A DNA stretch of 7,937 nt from a bacterium (GTDB taxonomy: Bacteria; UBA9089; UBA9088): positions 1 to 7,937 of the forward strand of contig JBFLYE010000181.1 of NCBI GenBank assembly GCA_040756715.1, written 5' to 3'. The notes below the pieces were generated by a model. It searched no databases. It had not been told where the DNA came from and was given only the letters and a program-made list of their open reading frames with translations. This document shows, in pieces, positions 1 through 5,105 of the stretch (positions are counted from its first letter, which is position 1; each line of letters begins with the position of its first letter). Made by a program: the position numbers and the translations under genes.

Positions 1-63
1 AAACTTGCTTTCCTGGTTTCCTCATCATTGGCGAAATGATGAGGAAACCAGGAAAGCAAGTTT
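1..63. repeat. Perfect 29-bp inverted repeat with a 5-nt loop at the window edge
   Basis: Positions 1-29 are the exact reverse complement of 35-63, with GGCGA (30-34) between. The right arm lies in a reading frame that looks like a GNAT acetyltransferase (WRNDEETRKASF). The left arm, read in that frame, gives nothing family-like before WRND. The left arm is therefore probably a fold-back copy of the coding strand, either an assembly or amplification chimera at a contig end or a real small inverted duplication. It is not terminator-like, because no T tract follows and it sits inside coding sequence. Confidence 0.9.
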
Positions 64-163
64 TAATTCTGAATTTATTTCTTATGCGGTTCATAAAGAA
101 TGGTTTAATAGATCTTTGAATGATTCTAATCGCTACATTTATATTGTAGAAGCAGTTTCATAA
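29..163 (+). pseudogene. GNAT-family N-acetyltransferase remnant (N-terminal part)
   Basis: The frame beginning at TGG 29 reads WRNDEETRKASF, then NSEFISYAVHKEWFNRSL, then NDSNRYIYIVEAVS and a TAA at 161-163. This matches the N-terminal region of GNAT acetyltransferases common in surface-sugar clusters (PseH/RimJ-like), whose usual pattern is WRND-x-ETR-x-xSF, later H-x-x-WF, and then a D-x-N-R-Y-x-Y-I strand. From family knowledge, about 80-100 more residues, including the acetyl-CoA pyrophosphate loop, should follow, but the frame stops just after the YIYIVE strand. The 5' side is replaced by the palindrome arm. The stop coincides with a short inverted repeat beginning at 155, so a small insertion or deletion may have cut the gene. 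With the flippase downstream, it probably belonged to a polysaccharide cluster. I am fairly sure of the family, less so of the substrate. Confidence 0.6.
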
Positions 164-220
164 GGGTCAAGAGGCTCTTGTTTTATAAGGAGTTATACCC
201 CACAAAAGGACTTATGAAAC
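155..220. repeat. 66-bp segment bounded by 10-bp inverted repeats
   Basis: GTTTCATAAG at 155-164 is repeated as its reverse complement CTTATGAAAC at 211-220. The dinucleotide CA flanks both ends (153-154 and 221-222). The left repeat supplies the stop codon that ends the GNAT remnant. This could be a miniature element that disrupted the gene, or a 5' UTR stem for the flippase transcript. One occurrence cannot separate these. Confidence 0.4.
168..186 (+). terminator. Weak intrinsic terminator-like hairpin
   Basis: CAAGA (168-172) pairs with TCTTG (176-180) around a GGC loop and is followed by TTTTAT. A 5-bp stem is short for a Rho-independent terminator. Its place just after the stop of the GNAT remnant and ahead of the flippase fits a weak terminator or attenuator. 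Confidence 0.3.
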
Positions 221-264
221 CAGTTCTAGAATGATTAAAACTTGCAATTTATCAACTAAGGAAA

Positions 265-1830
265 TTGCTTTCAAAAGAAGATTCACTTAAAAAACGATAC
301 TTTTATAAGTTATTTGCCAACCTTTTTAGCATGGTGATGGGGTTAATCACTGCCACTATAACCCCTCGGGCGCTTGGCCCTCAAACCTATGGCAATTTTA
401 ACTTCCTGACAAATTTTTTCCATCAAATTGTTGCTTTTTTGGATATGGGCACTTCTATAGGGTTCTATGCAAAGCTTTCTCAAAGGCAAAAAGATTACGC
501 TTTAATAACCTTTTATTTCTATTTTATGGCAATTGTTGCTGGTTTGGTAATTCTATTTCCCATCGTAGCATTTAAGACCTCCCTATTTAAATTCATCTGG
601 CCTGACCAGACGATACATTTTGTTTTTCTGGCTGCTCTATTTGGTATTTTAACCTGGCTAATCCAGATATTAACCAAAATTACTGATGCTTATGGATTGA
701 CAGCTCCGGCAGAGATTGTTAAAGCCCTGGAATGCGGATTTTTGACTTTAATCCTGGGGCTTCTCTATATATTTGGGAGGTTGAATTTAGAAAGCCTATT
801 TTACTCTCAAATATTTTTATCAGTTATTTTAGGTTTTGTCTTTTGGTGGATAATTAAGCCCAAATGTAAGGAGATAGGGTGGAAGATAAATACTACCAAG
901 ATTAAAAATTATCTCAAAGAATTTTATACATATAGTCATCCATTATTTGTATATGCTTTGGTGGGTTTACTCGTAGGTTTATTGGACAGATGGCTACTTC
1001 AAATATTTGCAGGAAGCAGAGAGCAAGGATTTTATGGATTATCCTATACGATTGGCGCATTTTGTTCCCTTTTTACCGGGGCAATGCAGCCATTGCTGAT
1101 GAGGGAATTTTCTATTTCTTATGGAGATAAGAATATAGAGCAGATGAAAATTCTCTTTAGAAAATATATCCCCCTATTTTATTCAATTGCCGCTTATTTC
1201 GCATGTTTTGTTGCCATTCAATCAGCAAAGGTTGTGTATATTTTTGCTGGAAGCAAGTATCATGCGGCAATTTTACCTGTTGCTATAATGGCTTTTTTTC
1301 CCATCCATCAGACCTATGGACAGCTAAGCGGCTCTGTGTTTTATGCAACTGATCAGACTGCTTTATATCGTAATATCGGTATCACTATGATGCTAATAGG
1401 ATTGCCGATAACCTATATTTTACTCGCACCAACGAATATGTTTGGGCTTGAGGCAGGAGCTTTAGGTTTAGCAATTAAAATGGTTGCTTTACAATTTATT
1501 ACCGTTAATATACAATTATATTTTAATGCCAAGTATCTCAGATTCTCTTATTTTAGGTATTTGGGACACCAGATATTGGTTTTATTATGCTTTACAGGCT
1601 TAGCAGGTGTATCATATCTGGTGATTGATTATTCAATAAATAATTTAAATGTAGTGATAAGATTTCTCTTATCAGGAATGGTTTATACAGGCTTAGTGGC
1701 TCTCCTTACATATTATGTGCCTATTGTTTTCGGTTTAAATAAGCCTCTGTTAAATTCAATAATTAGTATGTGTTTAGCTTTAAGGGAACAAATGAAATCC
1801 GAAATCAAAAAAACAAATTCAAATGACTAA
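265..1830 (+). CDS. Wzx-like polysaccharide (O-antigen/repeat-unit) flippase
   Basis: This is a 521-aa, very hydrophobic protein with about 12-14 predicted membrane helices, the length and layout of the polysaccharide flippases in the MOP superfamily (Polysacc_synt family). The N-terminus has the familiar pattern KKRYFYKLFANL, then TPRALGPQTYGNFNF, typical of Wzx/RfbX-like proteins that move undecaprenyl-linked sugar units across the inner membrane. TTG at 265 is the only standard start between the in-frame stop at 232-234 and the conserved N-terminus. Its purine stretch AAGGA (258-262) lies only 2 nt upstream, so the start is uncertain; the next Met (residue 23) would remove conserved sequence. 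The upstream GNAT remnant fits a surface-sugar cluster. The last dozen residues (MKSEIKKTNSND) are encoded by an AT-rich repeat and are unlikely to matter for function. The family is secure; the substrate is unknown. Confidence 0.88.
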   Translation: MLSKEDSLKKRYFYKLFANLFSMVMGLITATITPRALGPQTYGNFNFLTNFFHQIVAFLDMGTSIGFYAKLSQRQKDYALITFYFYFMAIVAGLVILFPIVAFKTSLFKFIWPDQTIHFVFLAALFGILTWLIQILTKITDAYGLTAPAEIVKALECGFLTLILGLLYIFGRLNLESLFYSQIFLSVILGFVFWWIIKPKCKEIGWKINTTKIKNYLKEFYTYSHPLFVYALVGLLVGLLDRWLLQIFAGSREQGFYGLSYTIGAFCSLFTGAMQPLLMREFSISYGDKNIEQMKILFRKYIPLFYSIAAYFACFVAIQSAKVVYIFAGSKYHAAILPVAIMAFFPIHQTYGQLSGSVFYATDQTALYRNIGITMMLIGLPITYILLAPTNMFGLEAGALGLAIKMVALQFITVNIQLYFNAKYLRFSYFRYLGHQILVLLCFTGLAGVSYLVIDYSINNLNVVIRFLLSGMVYTGLVALLTYYVPIVFGLNKPLLNSIISMCLALREQMKSEIKKTNSND

Positions 1831-1919
1831 AATTAAAAATTCAAAACAATATAATTTAGAGGAACGAACGCTAATGTTTAGAATTTTGAATTTAGATATC
1901 GTTTCGTGCTTCGGATTTC
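1794..1919. repeat. Imperfect palindromic AT-rich repeat covering the flippase 3' end
   Basis: GAAATCCGAA at 1794-1803 is inverted as TTCGGATTTC at 1910-1919. Inside, AAATTCAAA blocks on the left pair with TTTTGAATTT around 1884-1893. The dyad spans the last nine flippase codons, the stop at 1828-1830 and about 90 bp of spacer. It resembles the CCGAAATC/AATTCAAA intergenic repeats I know from AT-rich uncultured bacterial genomes. It may form a transcript-end hairpin, but there is no clean T tract. Confidence 0.6.
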
Positions 1920-1973
1920 GTACCTTCTTTCATTTTAACTTCCTTTCTTCTTCTCGTCTACCTAAACATATAC

Positions 1974-1979
1974 TATAAT
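1974..1979 (+). promoter_or_regulatory. Consensus -10 box just upstream of the first DUF502 gene
   Basis: TATAAT at 1974-1979 matches the sigma-70 -10 consensus exactly. The -35 region at 17-bp spacing (TTCTCG, 1951-1956) is poor. Transcription would start near 1985-1987, that is at the ATG at 1985 or about 8 nt before the ATG at 1994. The mRNA would be leaderless or nearly so, which fits the lack of a Shine-Dalgarno sequence. AT-rich DNA gives chance matches, so confidence is moderate. Confidence 0.4.
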
Positions 1980-1984
1980 TTTAA

Positions 1985-2611
1985 ATGCTTAAGATGTCAA
2001 GAGTAAAGGGATATTTTATTACAGGGCTGATTGCGGTTATCCCTATTGCAGCAACCATTGCTATCCTTATCCTTTCTTTAAAGGTTGTAAATAGCCTTTT
2101 AAGTATGCCCATATCCAGGGCTTTTGGGATAAAATATAGATTTTTATCTGGCCCTCTTGACTTTTTTTCTGGGGTGTTCATTACAATTCTTGTTATCCTT
2201 ATTGCTGGATATATTACCACAAACCTAGGAAAAAGGGGGGTATTTGGATGGATAAAAAATTTAGTAGGAAGGGTTCCTGTCATAAACAACCTCTATGCCT
2301 CAGTAAAACAGCTTGTTGAGATCTTTATTCTAAATAAGGCAATTGAAGGGTTCACCAGGGTTGTGTTGGTTGAATATCCAAGAAAGGGATTGTACGCCAT
2401 TGGTTTTGTAACCGCCAAGTCAGGAGAGGATATGGATAAGGAAACGGGAAAAAGGCTTATAAATGTTTATTTTCCAAACTCATTTGATCTAGCCTCTGGC
2501 TTTTTTGTCTTAATAGATGAGGATGAGGTGATAAAGTTGGATATTCCGGTTGATGAAGGCTTTAAAATGGTAATCTCAGGAGGCCTTATTGTTCCAGAGA
2601 AATGGCAATAA
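1985..2611 (+). CDS. DUF502 family membrane protein, copy 1
   Basis: This 208-aa protein belongs to the DUF502 family (Pfam PF04367; the plant LIKE-COV proteins are relatives), whose biochemical function is unknown. It has two membrane helices, about residues 10-32 (the GYFITGLIAVIP segment) and 59-79 (ending AGYITTN). The conserved signatures are VPVINNLYASVKQ (97-109) and VLVEYPRKGLYAIGFVT (127-143). A C-terminal soluble domain contains SGFF and DEGFKMVISGG. The family's usual PTTPNPTSG element reads PNSFDLASG here. The next gene is a paralogue with a constant 650-bp offset, which aligns its ATG (2644) with the ATG at 1994, so the true start is probably 1994 (MSRVKGY; 205 aa) rather than 1985. 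No Shine-Dalgarno site is visible, and a TATAAT box lies immediately upstream. The family call is firm. Confidence 0.9.
   Translation: MLKMSRVKGYFITGLIAVIPIAATIAILILSLKVVNSLLSMPISRAFGIKYRFLSGPLDFFSGVFITILVILIAGYITTNLGKRGVFGWIKNLVGRVPVINNLYASVKQLVEIFILNKAIEGFTRVVLVEYPRKGLYAIGFVTAKSGEDMDKETGKRLINVYFPNSFDLASGFFVLIDEDEVIKLDIPVDEGFKMVISGGLIVPEKWQ
2331..2418 (+). repeat. 88-bp tract identical to 2981-3068 (DUF502 copy 1)
   Basis: These 88 bases match 2981-3068 without a difference. They encode residues ~116-145 of copy 1, including the VLVEYPRKGLYAIGFVT signature. Nearby sequence is clearly diverged: I count 17 differences in the 90 positions 2061-2150 against 2711-2800. Such a sharp patch suggests recent gene conversion between the copies. 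Confidence 0.85.
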
Positions 2612-2613
2612 AA

Positions 2614-2640
2614 GATTTAGAATTTAGGATTTAGGAATTT
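2614..2640 (+). repeat. AT-rich TTTAGGAATT-type repeat between the DUF502 copies
   Basis: The spacer between the two DUF502 genes is almost wholly built of units such as GATTTAGAATTTAG and GATTTAGGAATTT. The same units occur in both orientations at 3504-3580. The AGGA at 2632-2635, about 8 nt before ATG 2644, is part of the repeat and is the only Shine-Dalgarno candidate for copy 2. Confidence 0.6.
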
Positions 2641-2643
2641 AAA

Positions 2644-3252
2644 ATGTCAAAGGTAAAAGGATATTTTATTACAGGGCTGATTGCGGTTATCCCTATGGCA
2701 GCAACCATTGGCATTCTTATTTTTTCTTTAAAGATTACCAGAAGCCTTTTAAGTATGCCCATATCTAGGGCTTTAGGAATAAAATATGGATTTTTGTCGG
2801 GTTTTCTTGACCTTTTTGCTGGGGTTTTTATTACCATTCTTGTTATCCTTACGGCAGGATATATTACCACAAAGATAGGGAAAATAGGTGTATTTACCTG
2901 GATTGAGGGTTTAATGAAAAATCTTCCGGTGGTAAATAGCCTTTATACCTCGATAAAACAACTGGTTGATATTTTTATCTTAAATAAGGCAATTGAAGGG
3001 TTCACCAGGGTTGTGTTGGTTGAATATCCAAGAAAGGGATTGTACGCCATTGGTTTTGTAACCGCCAAATCAGGAAAGAAATTAGACGAGCTTACTGGAA
3101 GAAGGCTTATTAGCATTTATGTTCCAAAGCCATTAAGCATTGCCTCTGGTTTTTTTATTCTAGCCTGCGAGGATGAGATTATTCAGCTAGACATCCCTCT
3201 TGATGAAGGCTTTAAAATGGTTGTCTCAGCAGGGCTTGTTATTCCAAAATGA
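2644..3252 (+). CDS. DUF502 family membrane protein, copy 2
   Basis: This 202-aa paralogue of the preceding gene has the same architecture: helix 1 near residues 7-29 (GYFITGLIAVIPMAAT), helix 2 near 56-76 (ending AGYITTK), then LPVVNSLYTSIKQL, VLVEYPRKGLYAIGFVT and DEGFKMVVSAGL near the C-terminus. The two genes lie head to tail, 32 bp apart, and align without gaps at an offset of 650 bp through at least the first 1,070 bases of the alignment, so this is a tandem duplication. Two stretches are nearly identical (the first ~50 codon-region bases and the 88-bp tract), while the rest is substantially diverged. That divergence means both copies have been kept for some time, perhaps as a hetero-oligomer or with split roles. 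Its stop overlaps the start of the HU-like gene (ATGA at 3249-3252), so the two are probably co-translated. The molecular role is unknown. Confidence 0.9.
   Translation: MSKVKGYFITGLIAVIPMAATIGILIFSLKITRSLLSMPISRALGIKYGFLSGFLDLFAGVFITILVILTAGYITTKIGKIGVFTWIEGLMKNLPVVNSLYTSIKQLVDIFILNKAIEGFTRVVLVEYPRKGLYAIGFVTAKSGKKLDELTGRRLISIYVPKPLSIASGFFILACEDEIIQLDIPLDEGFKMVVSAGLVIPK
2981..3068 (+). repeat. 88-bp tract identical to 2331-2418 (DUF502 copy 2)
   Basis: This is the partner of the tract at 2331-2418. The match ends at 3069 with a single change (A here, G in copy 1), and TCAGGA then matches again before the copies diverge. Confidence 0.85.
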
Positions 3253-3533
3253 CAAAAAAAGACTTGGGTTTGCAAGTAGCAGAAAAATTGGGCTTTAAAA
3301 AGGATGACGCAATCCTTATAGTAGATAAGATTTTTTCCGCAATAACAGAGATTCTTAAAGAAAATAAAAGGATTGAAATTAGGGGATTTGGAAGCTTTGC
3401 TGTTGTCCAAAGAAAGCCAAAGAAGGGAAGGATAATAAAAACACAAGAGGTAGTGAATATACCTTCCCAGAAAACCGTTGTATTTATTAGGGGAAAGAAG
3501 ATGGAGAATTTAGAATTAGGATTTAAGATTTAA
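3249..3533 (+). CDS. HU/IHF-family DNA-binding protein with a non-canonical arm
   Basis: This 94-aa protein has the usual length and fold order of HU/IHF proteins: an N-terminal helical pair (DLGLQVAEKLGFKKDDA), the signature RGFGSFAVV (45-53), a basic beta-arm, and IPSQKTVVFIRGKKM at the end. These proteins bend DNA as dimers. In the arm, the family pattern is R-x-x-R-x-G-R-N-P-x-T-G. Here it reads RKPKKGRIIKTQ, so the Asn-Pro pair is replaced by Ile62-Ile63. That proline normally wedges between base pairs, so the bending geometry may be altered. The ATG overlaps the stop of the upstream DUF502 gene, which indicates translational coupling; no separate ribosome site is seen. The last nine residues (ENLELGFKI) are read from an AT-rich repeat. 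The family is clear, but HU versus IHF-like cannot be decided. Confidence 0.88.
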   Translation: MTKKDLGLQVAEKLGFKKDDAILIVDKIFSAITEILKENKRIEIRGFGSFAVVQRKPKKGRIIKTQEVVNIPSQKTVVFIRGKKMENLELGFKI

Positions 3534-3580
3534 AACAATTGATTCAAATTCCTAATTCCTAAATCCCAATTCCTAAATCA
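3504..3580. repeat. AT-rich dyad forming the 3' ends of two convergent genes
   Basis: The left arm (3504-3531) carries GAATTTAGAATTAGGATTT. The right arm (3546-3580) carries three AATTCCT units and two AAATC units, so it is the same repeat inverted. CAATTG lies near the centre. The stop codons of HU (3531-3533, +) and RluD (3559-3561, -) both fall inside. It probably acts as a shared two-way transcript end, although no T tract of the classic kind is present. Confidence 0.6.
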
Positions 3581-4455
3581 TTTTCTGATTGGCTAAACAT
3601 ATTGTGCATATCCTCTGGAGGCTCTACCACAAAGGAGAGGGGTTTATTTGTTATGGGATGGGGAAAAGATAAAGAAAAGGCATGGAGGAAAGAGCGATTG
3701 ATTAAGCTTGTCTTTTTTCCATATGCCTTATCACCGATTACAGGGTGTTGGATGCTTGCCAGATGAACCCTTATCTGGTGTGTCCTTCCTGTTTCAAGGG
3801 AAACCTCTAATAATGACATATCCTTTCTTCTTTCTAATACCTTGTAAAATGTCTTTGCTTTCTTCATCTTCCTCCCATAGGGTTTCATCAACACCCCTCC
3901 TTTTTTTGGCCTTCCAATGGGAATTGAAATTTCTCCCTTATCTTCCTTTACACTCCCTAATACCCAGGCAAGATACCTTCTCTTAACAAAGCGCTCTTTT
4001 ATCATCTTTACTAATCTTTCGTATGCCTCTTTTGTTTTTGCTATAACAATAAGCCCGGATGTATCCTTATCAAGCCTGTGGACAATCCCTGGTCTATCTG
4101 GATTACCTGTATCTGGAAGGGAGGTATGAAAAAGGAGGGCATTAACCAATGTCGCCTTCCTTATCTTTGCTGTTGGATGGGTAATCATACCCGCTGGCTT
4201 ATTGACAACAATTATATCAGAATCTTCATAGACAATATCCAAAGGAACATTTTCTGGCTTAATTGCGGTATCTTCAAAGGCAATTTCAATCCTTTCCCCT
4301 ATTTTTGTCTTATGATGTGGCTTTATAAATTTTCCATCTACCTTAACTTTGCCCTCCTTTATCAAAAATGCTACCTTTGACCTTGATAAATTAAGCCTTT
4401 TTGATAAAAATATATCAATTCTTTCACCCCCTCTATCAACTATAGTATCTTCCAT
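3559..4455 (-). CDS. rluD: RluD-type 23S rRNA pseudouridine synthase (RluA family)
   Basis: This 298-aa protein has an N-terminal S4 RNA-binding domain (residues ~11-60, RIDIFLSKRLNLSRSKVA) followed by an RluA-type catalytic domain. It carries NKPAGM (85-90), the active-site motif HRLDKDTSG (126-134) with catalytic Asp129, GRTHQIRVHL (223-232) and FLHA (256-259). RluD converts uridines in helix 69 of 23S rRNA to pseudouridine. S4 plus RluA with this length fits RluD best, though RluC-like specificity cannot be excluded. The start at ATG 4453-4455 gives a complete S4 domain; no good Shine-Dalgarno site precedes it. The C-terminal residues DLGIGI and the stop are read from the AT-rich repeat shared with the convergent HU gene. 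It is transcribed alone; the upstream region is decayed sequence. Confidence 0.9.
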   Translation of the reverse strand: MEDTIVDRGGERIDIFLSKRLNLSRSKVAFLIKEGKVKVDGKFIKPHHKTKIGERIEIAFEDTAIKPENVPLDIVYEDSDIIVVNKPAGMITHPTAKIRKATLVNALLFHTSLPDTGNPDRPGIVHRLDKDTSGLIVIAKTKEAYERLVKMIKERFVKRRYLAWVLGSVKEDKGEISIPIGRPKKGGVLMKPYGRKMKKAKTFYKVLERRKDMSLLEVSLETGRTHQIRVHLASIQHPVIGDKAYGKKTSLINRSFLHAFSLSFPHPITNKPLSFVVEPPEDMHNMFSQSENDLGIGI

Positions 4456-4510
4456 TACTTAGTGCAAAAATAGATAGGGTTGTGTTTATCTGTTAAAAAT
4501 TCATCCACCT

Positions 4511-4630
4511 TTTAAGAAATTTTGAATTCTAAATTTCAAAATTCAACATTCAAAATTCATAATTTTATAAAGTTTTCCTTAAGATTATCTAAACACATAC
4601 ATTTTGTAAAGCGTTATGGAATTAACTATA
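4511..4630. repeat. Dispersed AT-rich repeat, copy A (pairs with 7396-7526)
   Basis: Three blocks match copy B: 4511-4536 equals 7396-7421, 4536-4572 equals 7471-7507, and 4608-4630 matches 7504-7526 with one difference. Copy A lacks the ~49 bp at 7422-7470 and instead carries 39 extra bases (4573-4611), within which CTAAACACATAC (4589-4600) is the reverse complement of 7381-7392 beside copy B. The element contains internal GAATTTTGA/TCAAAATTC-type pairs. Together with the spacer up to 4671, this accounts for the gap between RluD and the hisA stub. Confidence 0.8.
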
Positions 4631-4671
4631 CCTTAAGCTTGCCATCCATCTATTTTATTATACTTAACTTT

Positions 4672-4738
4672 ATGGTAATATATCCAGCAATTGATATTAG
4701 GGAGGGAAGGGCTTACACAGGGAGATTTTAAAAGGTAA
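4672..4738 (+). pseudogene. hisA: hisA remnant (N-terminal stub)
   Basis: ATG 4672 reads MVIYPAIDIREGR, the start of HisA (the ProFAR isomerase of histidine synthesis), including the Asp of the first beta strand. In the +2 frame from 4712 the text continues LTQGDFKR and stops at 4736-4738. Intact HisA reads about REGK-x-VRL-TQGDF here, so roughly 8 bp (three codons less one base) have been lost between AGG 4708 and CTT 4712, shifting the frame. Everything after the first ~22 residues of this ~240-residue enzyme is missing. Just upstream, ATACTTAACTTT would fit a decayed end of hisH (ILKNF-type ending), but this is speculative. The stub has no function I can support. Confidence 0.6.
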
Positions 4739-5041
4739 TTGTTCAAAAATCTCTTAAGGAAGGATTTCGAGGCCCTGTGGAAGGCAAAGGCGGTTGTAGC
4801 TTCCAATGTAGGTGGTATTCCTTTGCAGATAAAGCATAAATACTCCGGTCTTTTATGTCATTCCATTGAAGGTGCTGCCTTTGCCATAAAACAGTTGCTT
4901 AATAGTCCAGAATATGCCAAAAAATTAGGAGAAAATGGCAAAGAGCATATAAAAAATAATTTTCTCCTTACCAGACACTTAAGGGATTATATGCTCTTAT
5001 TTCTTTCTTTATCTCACAATGAGGATATTGTTTATTTATAG
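4732..5041 (+). pseudogene. GT4 glycosyltransferase C-terminal remnant (trehalose synthase-like)
   Basis: From 4732 one frame reads KVIVQKSLKEGF. The next frame, from GAG 4769, reads EALWKAKAVVASNVGGIP and continues to the stop at 5039-5041. In the trehalose synthase/phosphorylase-like branch of GT4, these two pieces are joined by GLTVT (VQKSLREGFGLTVTEALW). Only one base separates TTT 4765-4767 from GAG 4769, so about 14 bp are missing and the frame is broken. The remnant has the nucleotide-sugar-binding E-A-x(2)-K end of the GT-B fold, the VASNVGGIP motif and the terminal helix (KLGENGKEHIKNNF, then RHLRDYMLLF). The ~300-residue N-terminal portion is absent. It abuts the hisA stub directly, so at least one large deletion joined two unrelated genes. 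A residual ORF of 100 codons remains from TTG 4739; I judge it non-functional. Confidence 0.72.
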
Positions 5042-5080
5042 CATCTTTCATAAATGATTCAGAGAGACAGATTAAATCAG

Positions 5081-5099
5081 TAAACTTTGGCAAAGTTTA
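5081..5099. terminator. AT-rich hairpin between convergent GT4 remnant and foldase gene
   Basis: TAAACTTTG (5081-5089) and CAAAGTTTA (5091-5099) form a perfect palindrome around one base. It lies 7 bp beyond the foldase stop (minus strand) and 40 bp after the GT4 remnant. No T tract follows on either strand, so a terminator role is only tentative. Confidence 0.3.
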
Positions 5100-5105
5100 A
5101 GATAG

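Noticed and set aside
231-290. Short ORF from ATG 231 (MIKTCNLSTKEIAFK...) before the flippase
   Set aside because: It is only 19 codons, has no ribosome site and no recognisable family, and overlaps the flippase start in another frame. It could be a leader peptide, but nothing supports that.
2631-2870. Minus-strand ORF beginning MVIYPAVRITR, superficially like HisA
   Set aside because: It lies antisense to DUF502 copy 2, and an equivalent antisense ORF occurs over copy 1 (1981-2289). The resemblance is a by-product of the conserved DUF502 coding sequence.
3546-3580. Short direct repeats (AATTCCT units) suggesting a CRISPR or minisatellite
   Set aside because: The units are 7-12 bp with no regular spacers, and they form one arm of an AT-rich dyad also seen elsewhere, so this is not an array.
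3708-4380. Plus-strand ORFs opposite the RluD gene
   Set aside because: They overlap a clear RluD gene with intact motifs and show no domain features of their own; they are antisense shadows.
4522-4731. A 69-codon plus-strand ORF ending in MVIYPAIDIREGRAYTGRF
   Set aside because: Its first 50 codons are repeat and spacer sequence with no protein character. Only the last 19 codons mean anything, and those are the hisA stub reported separately.
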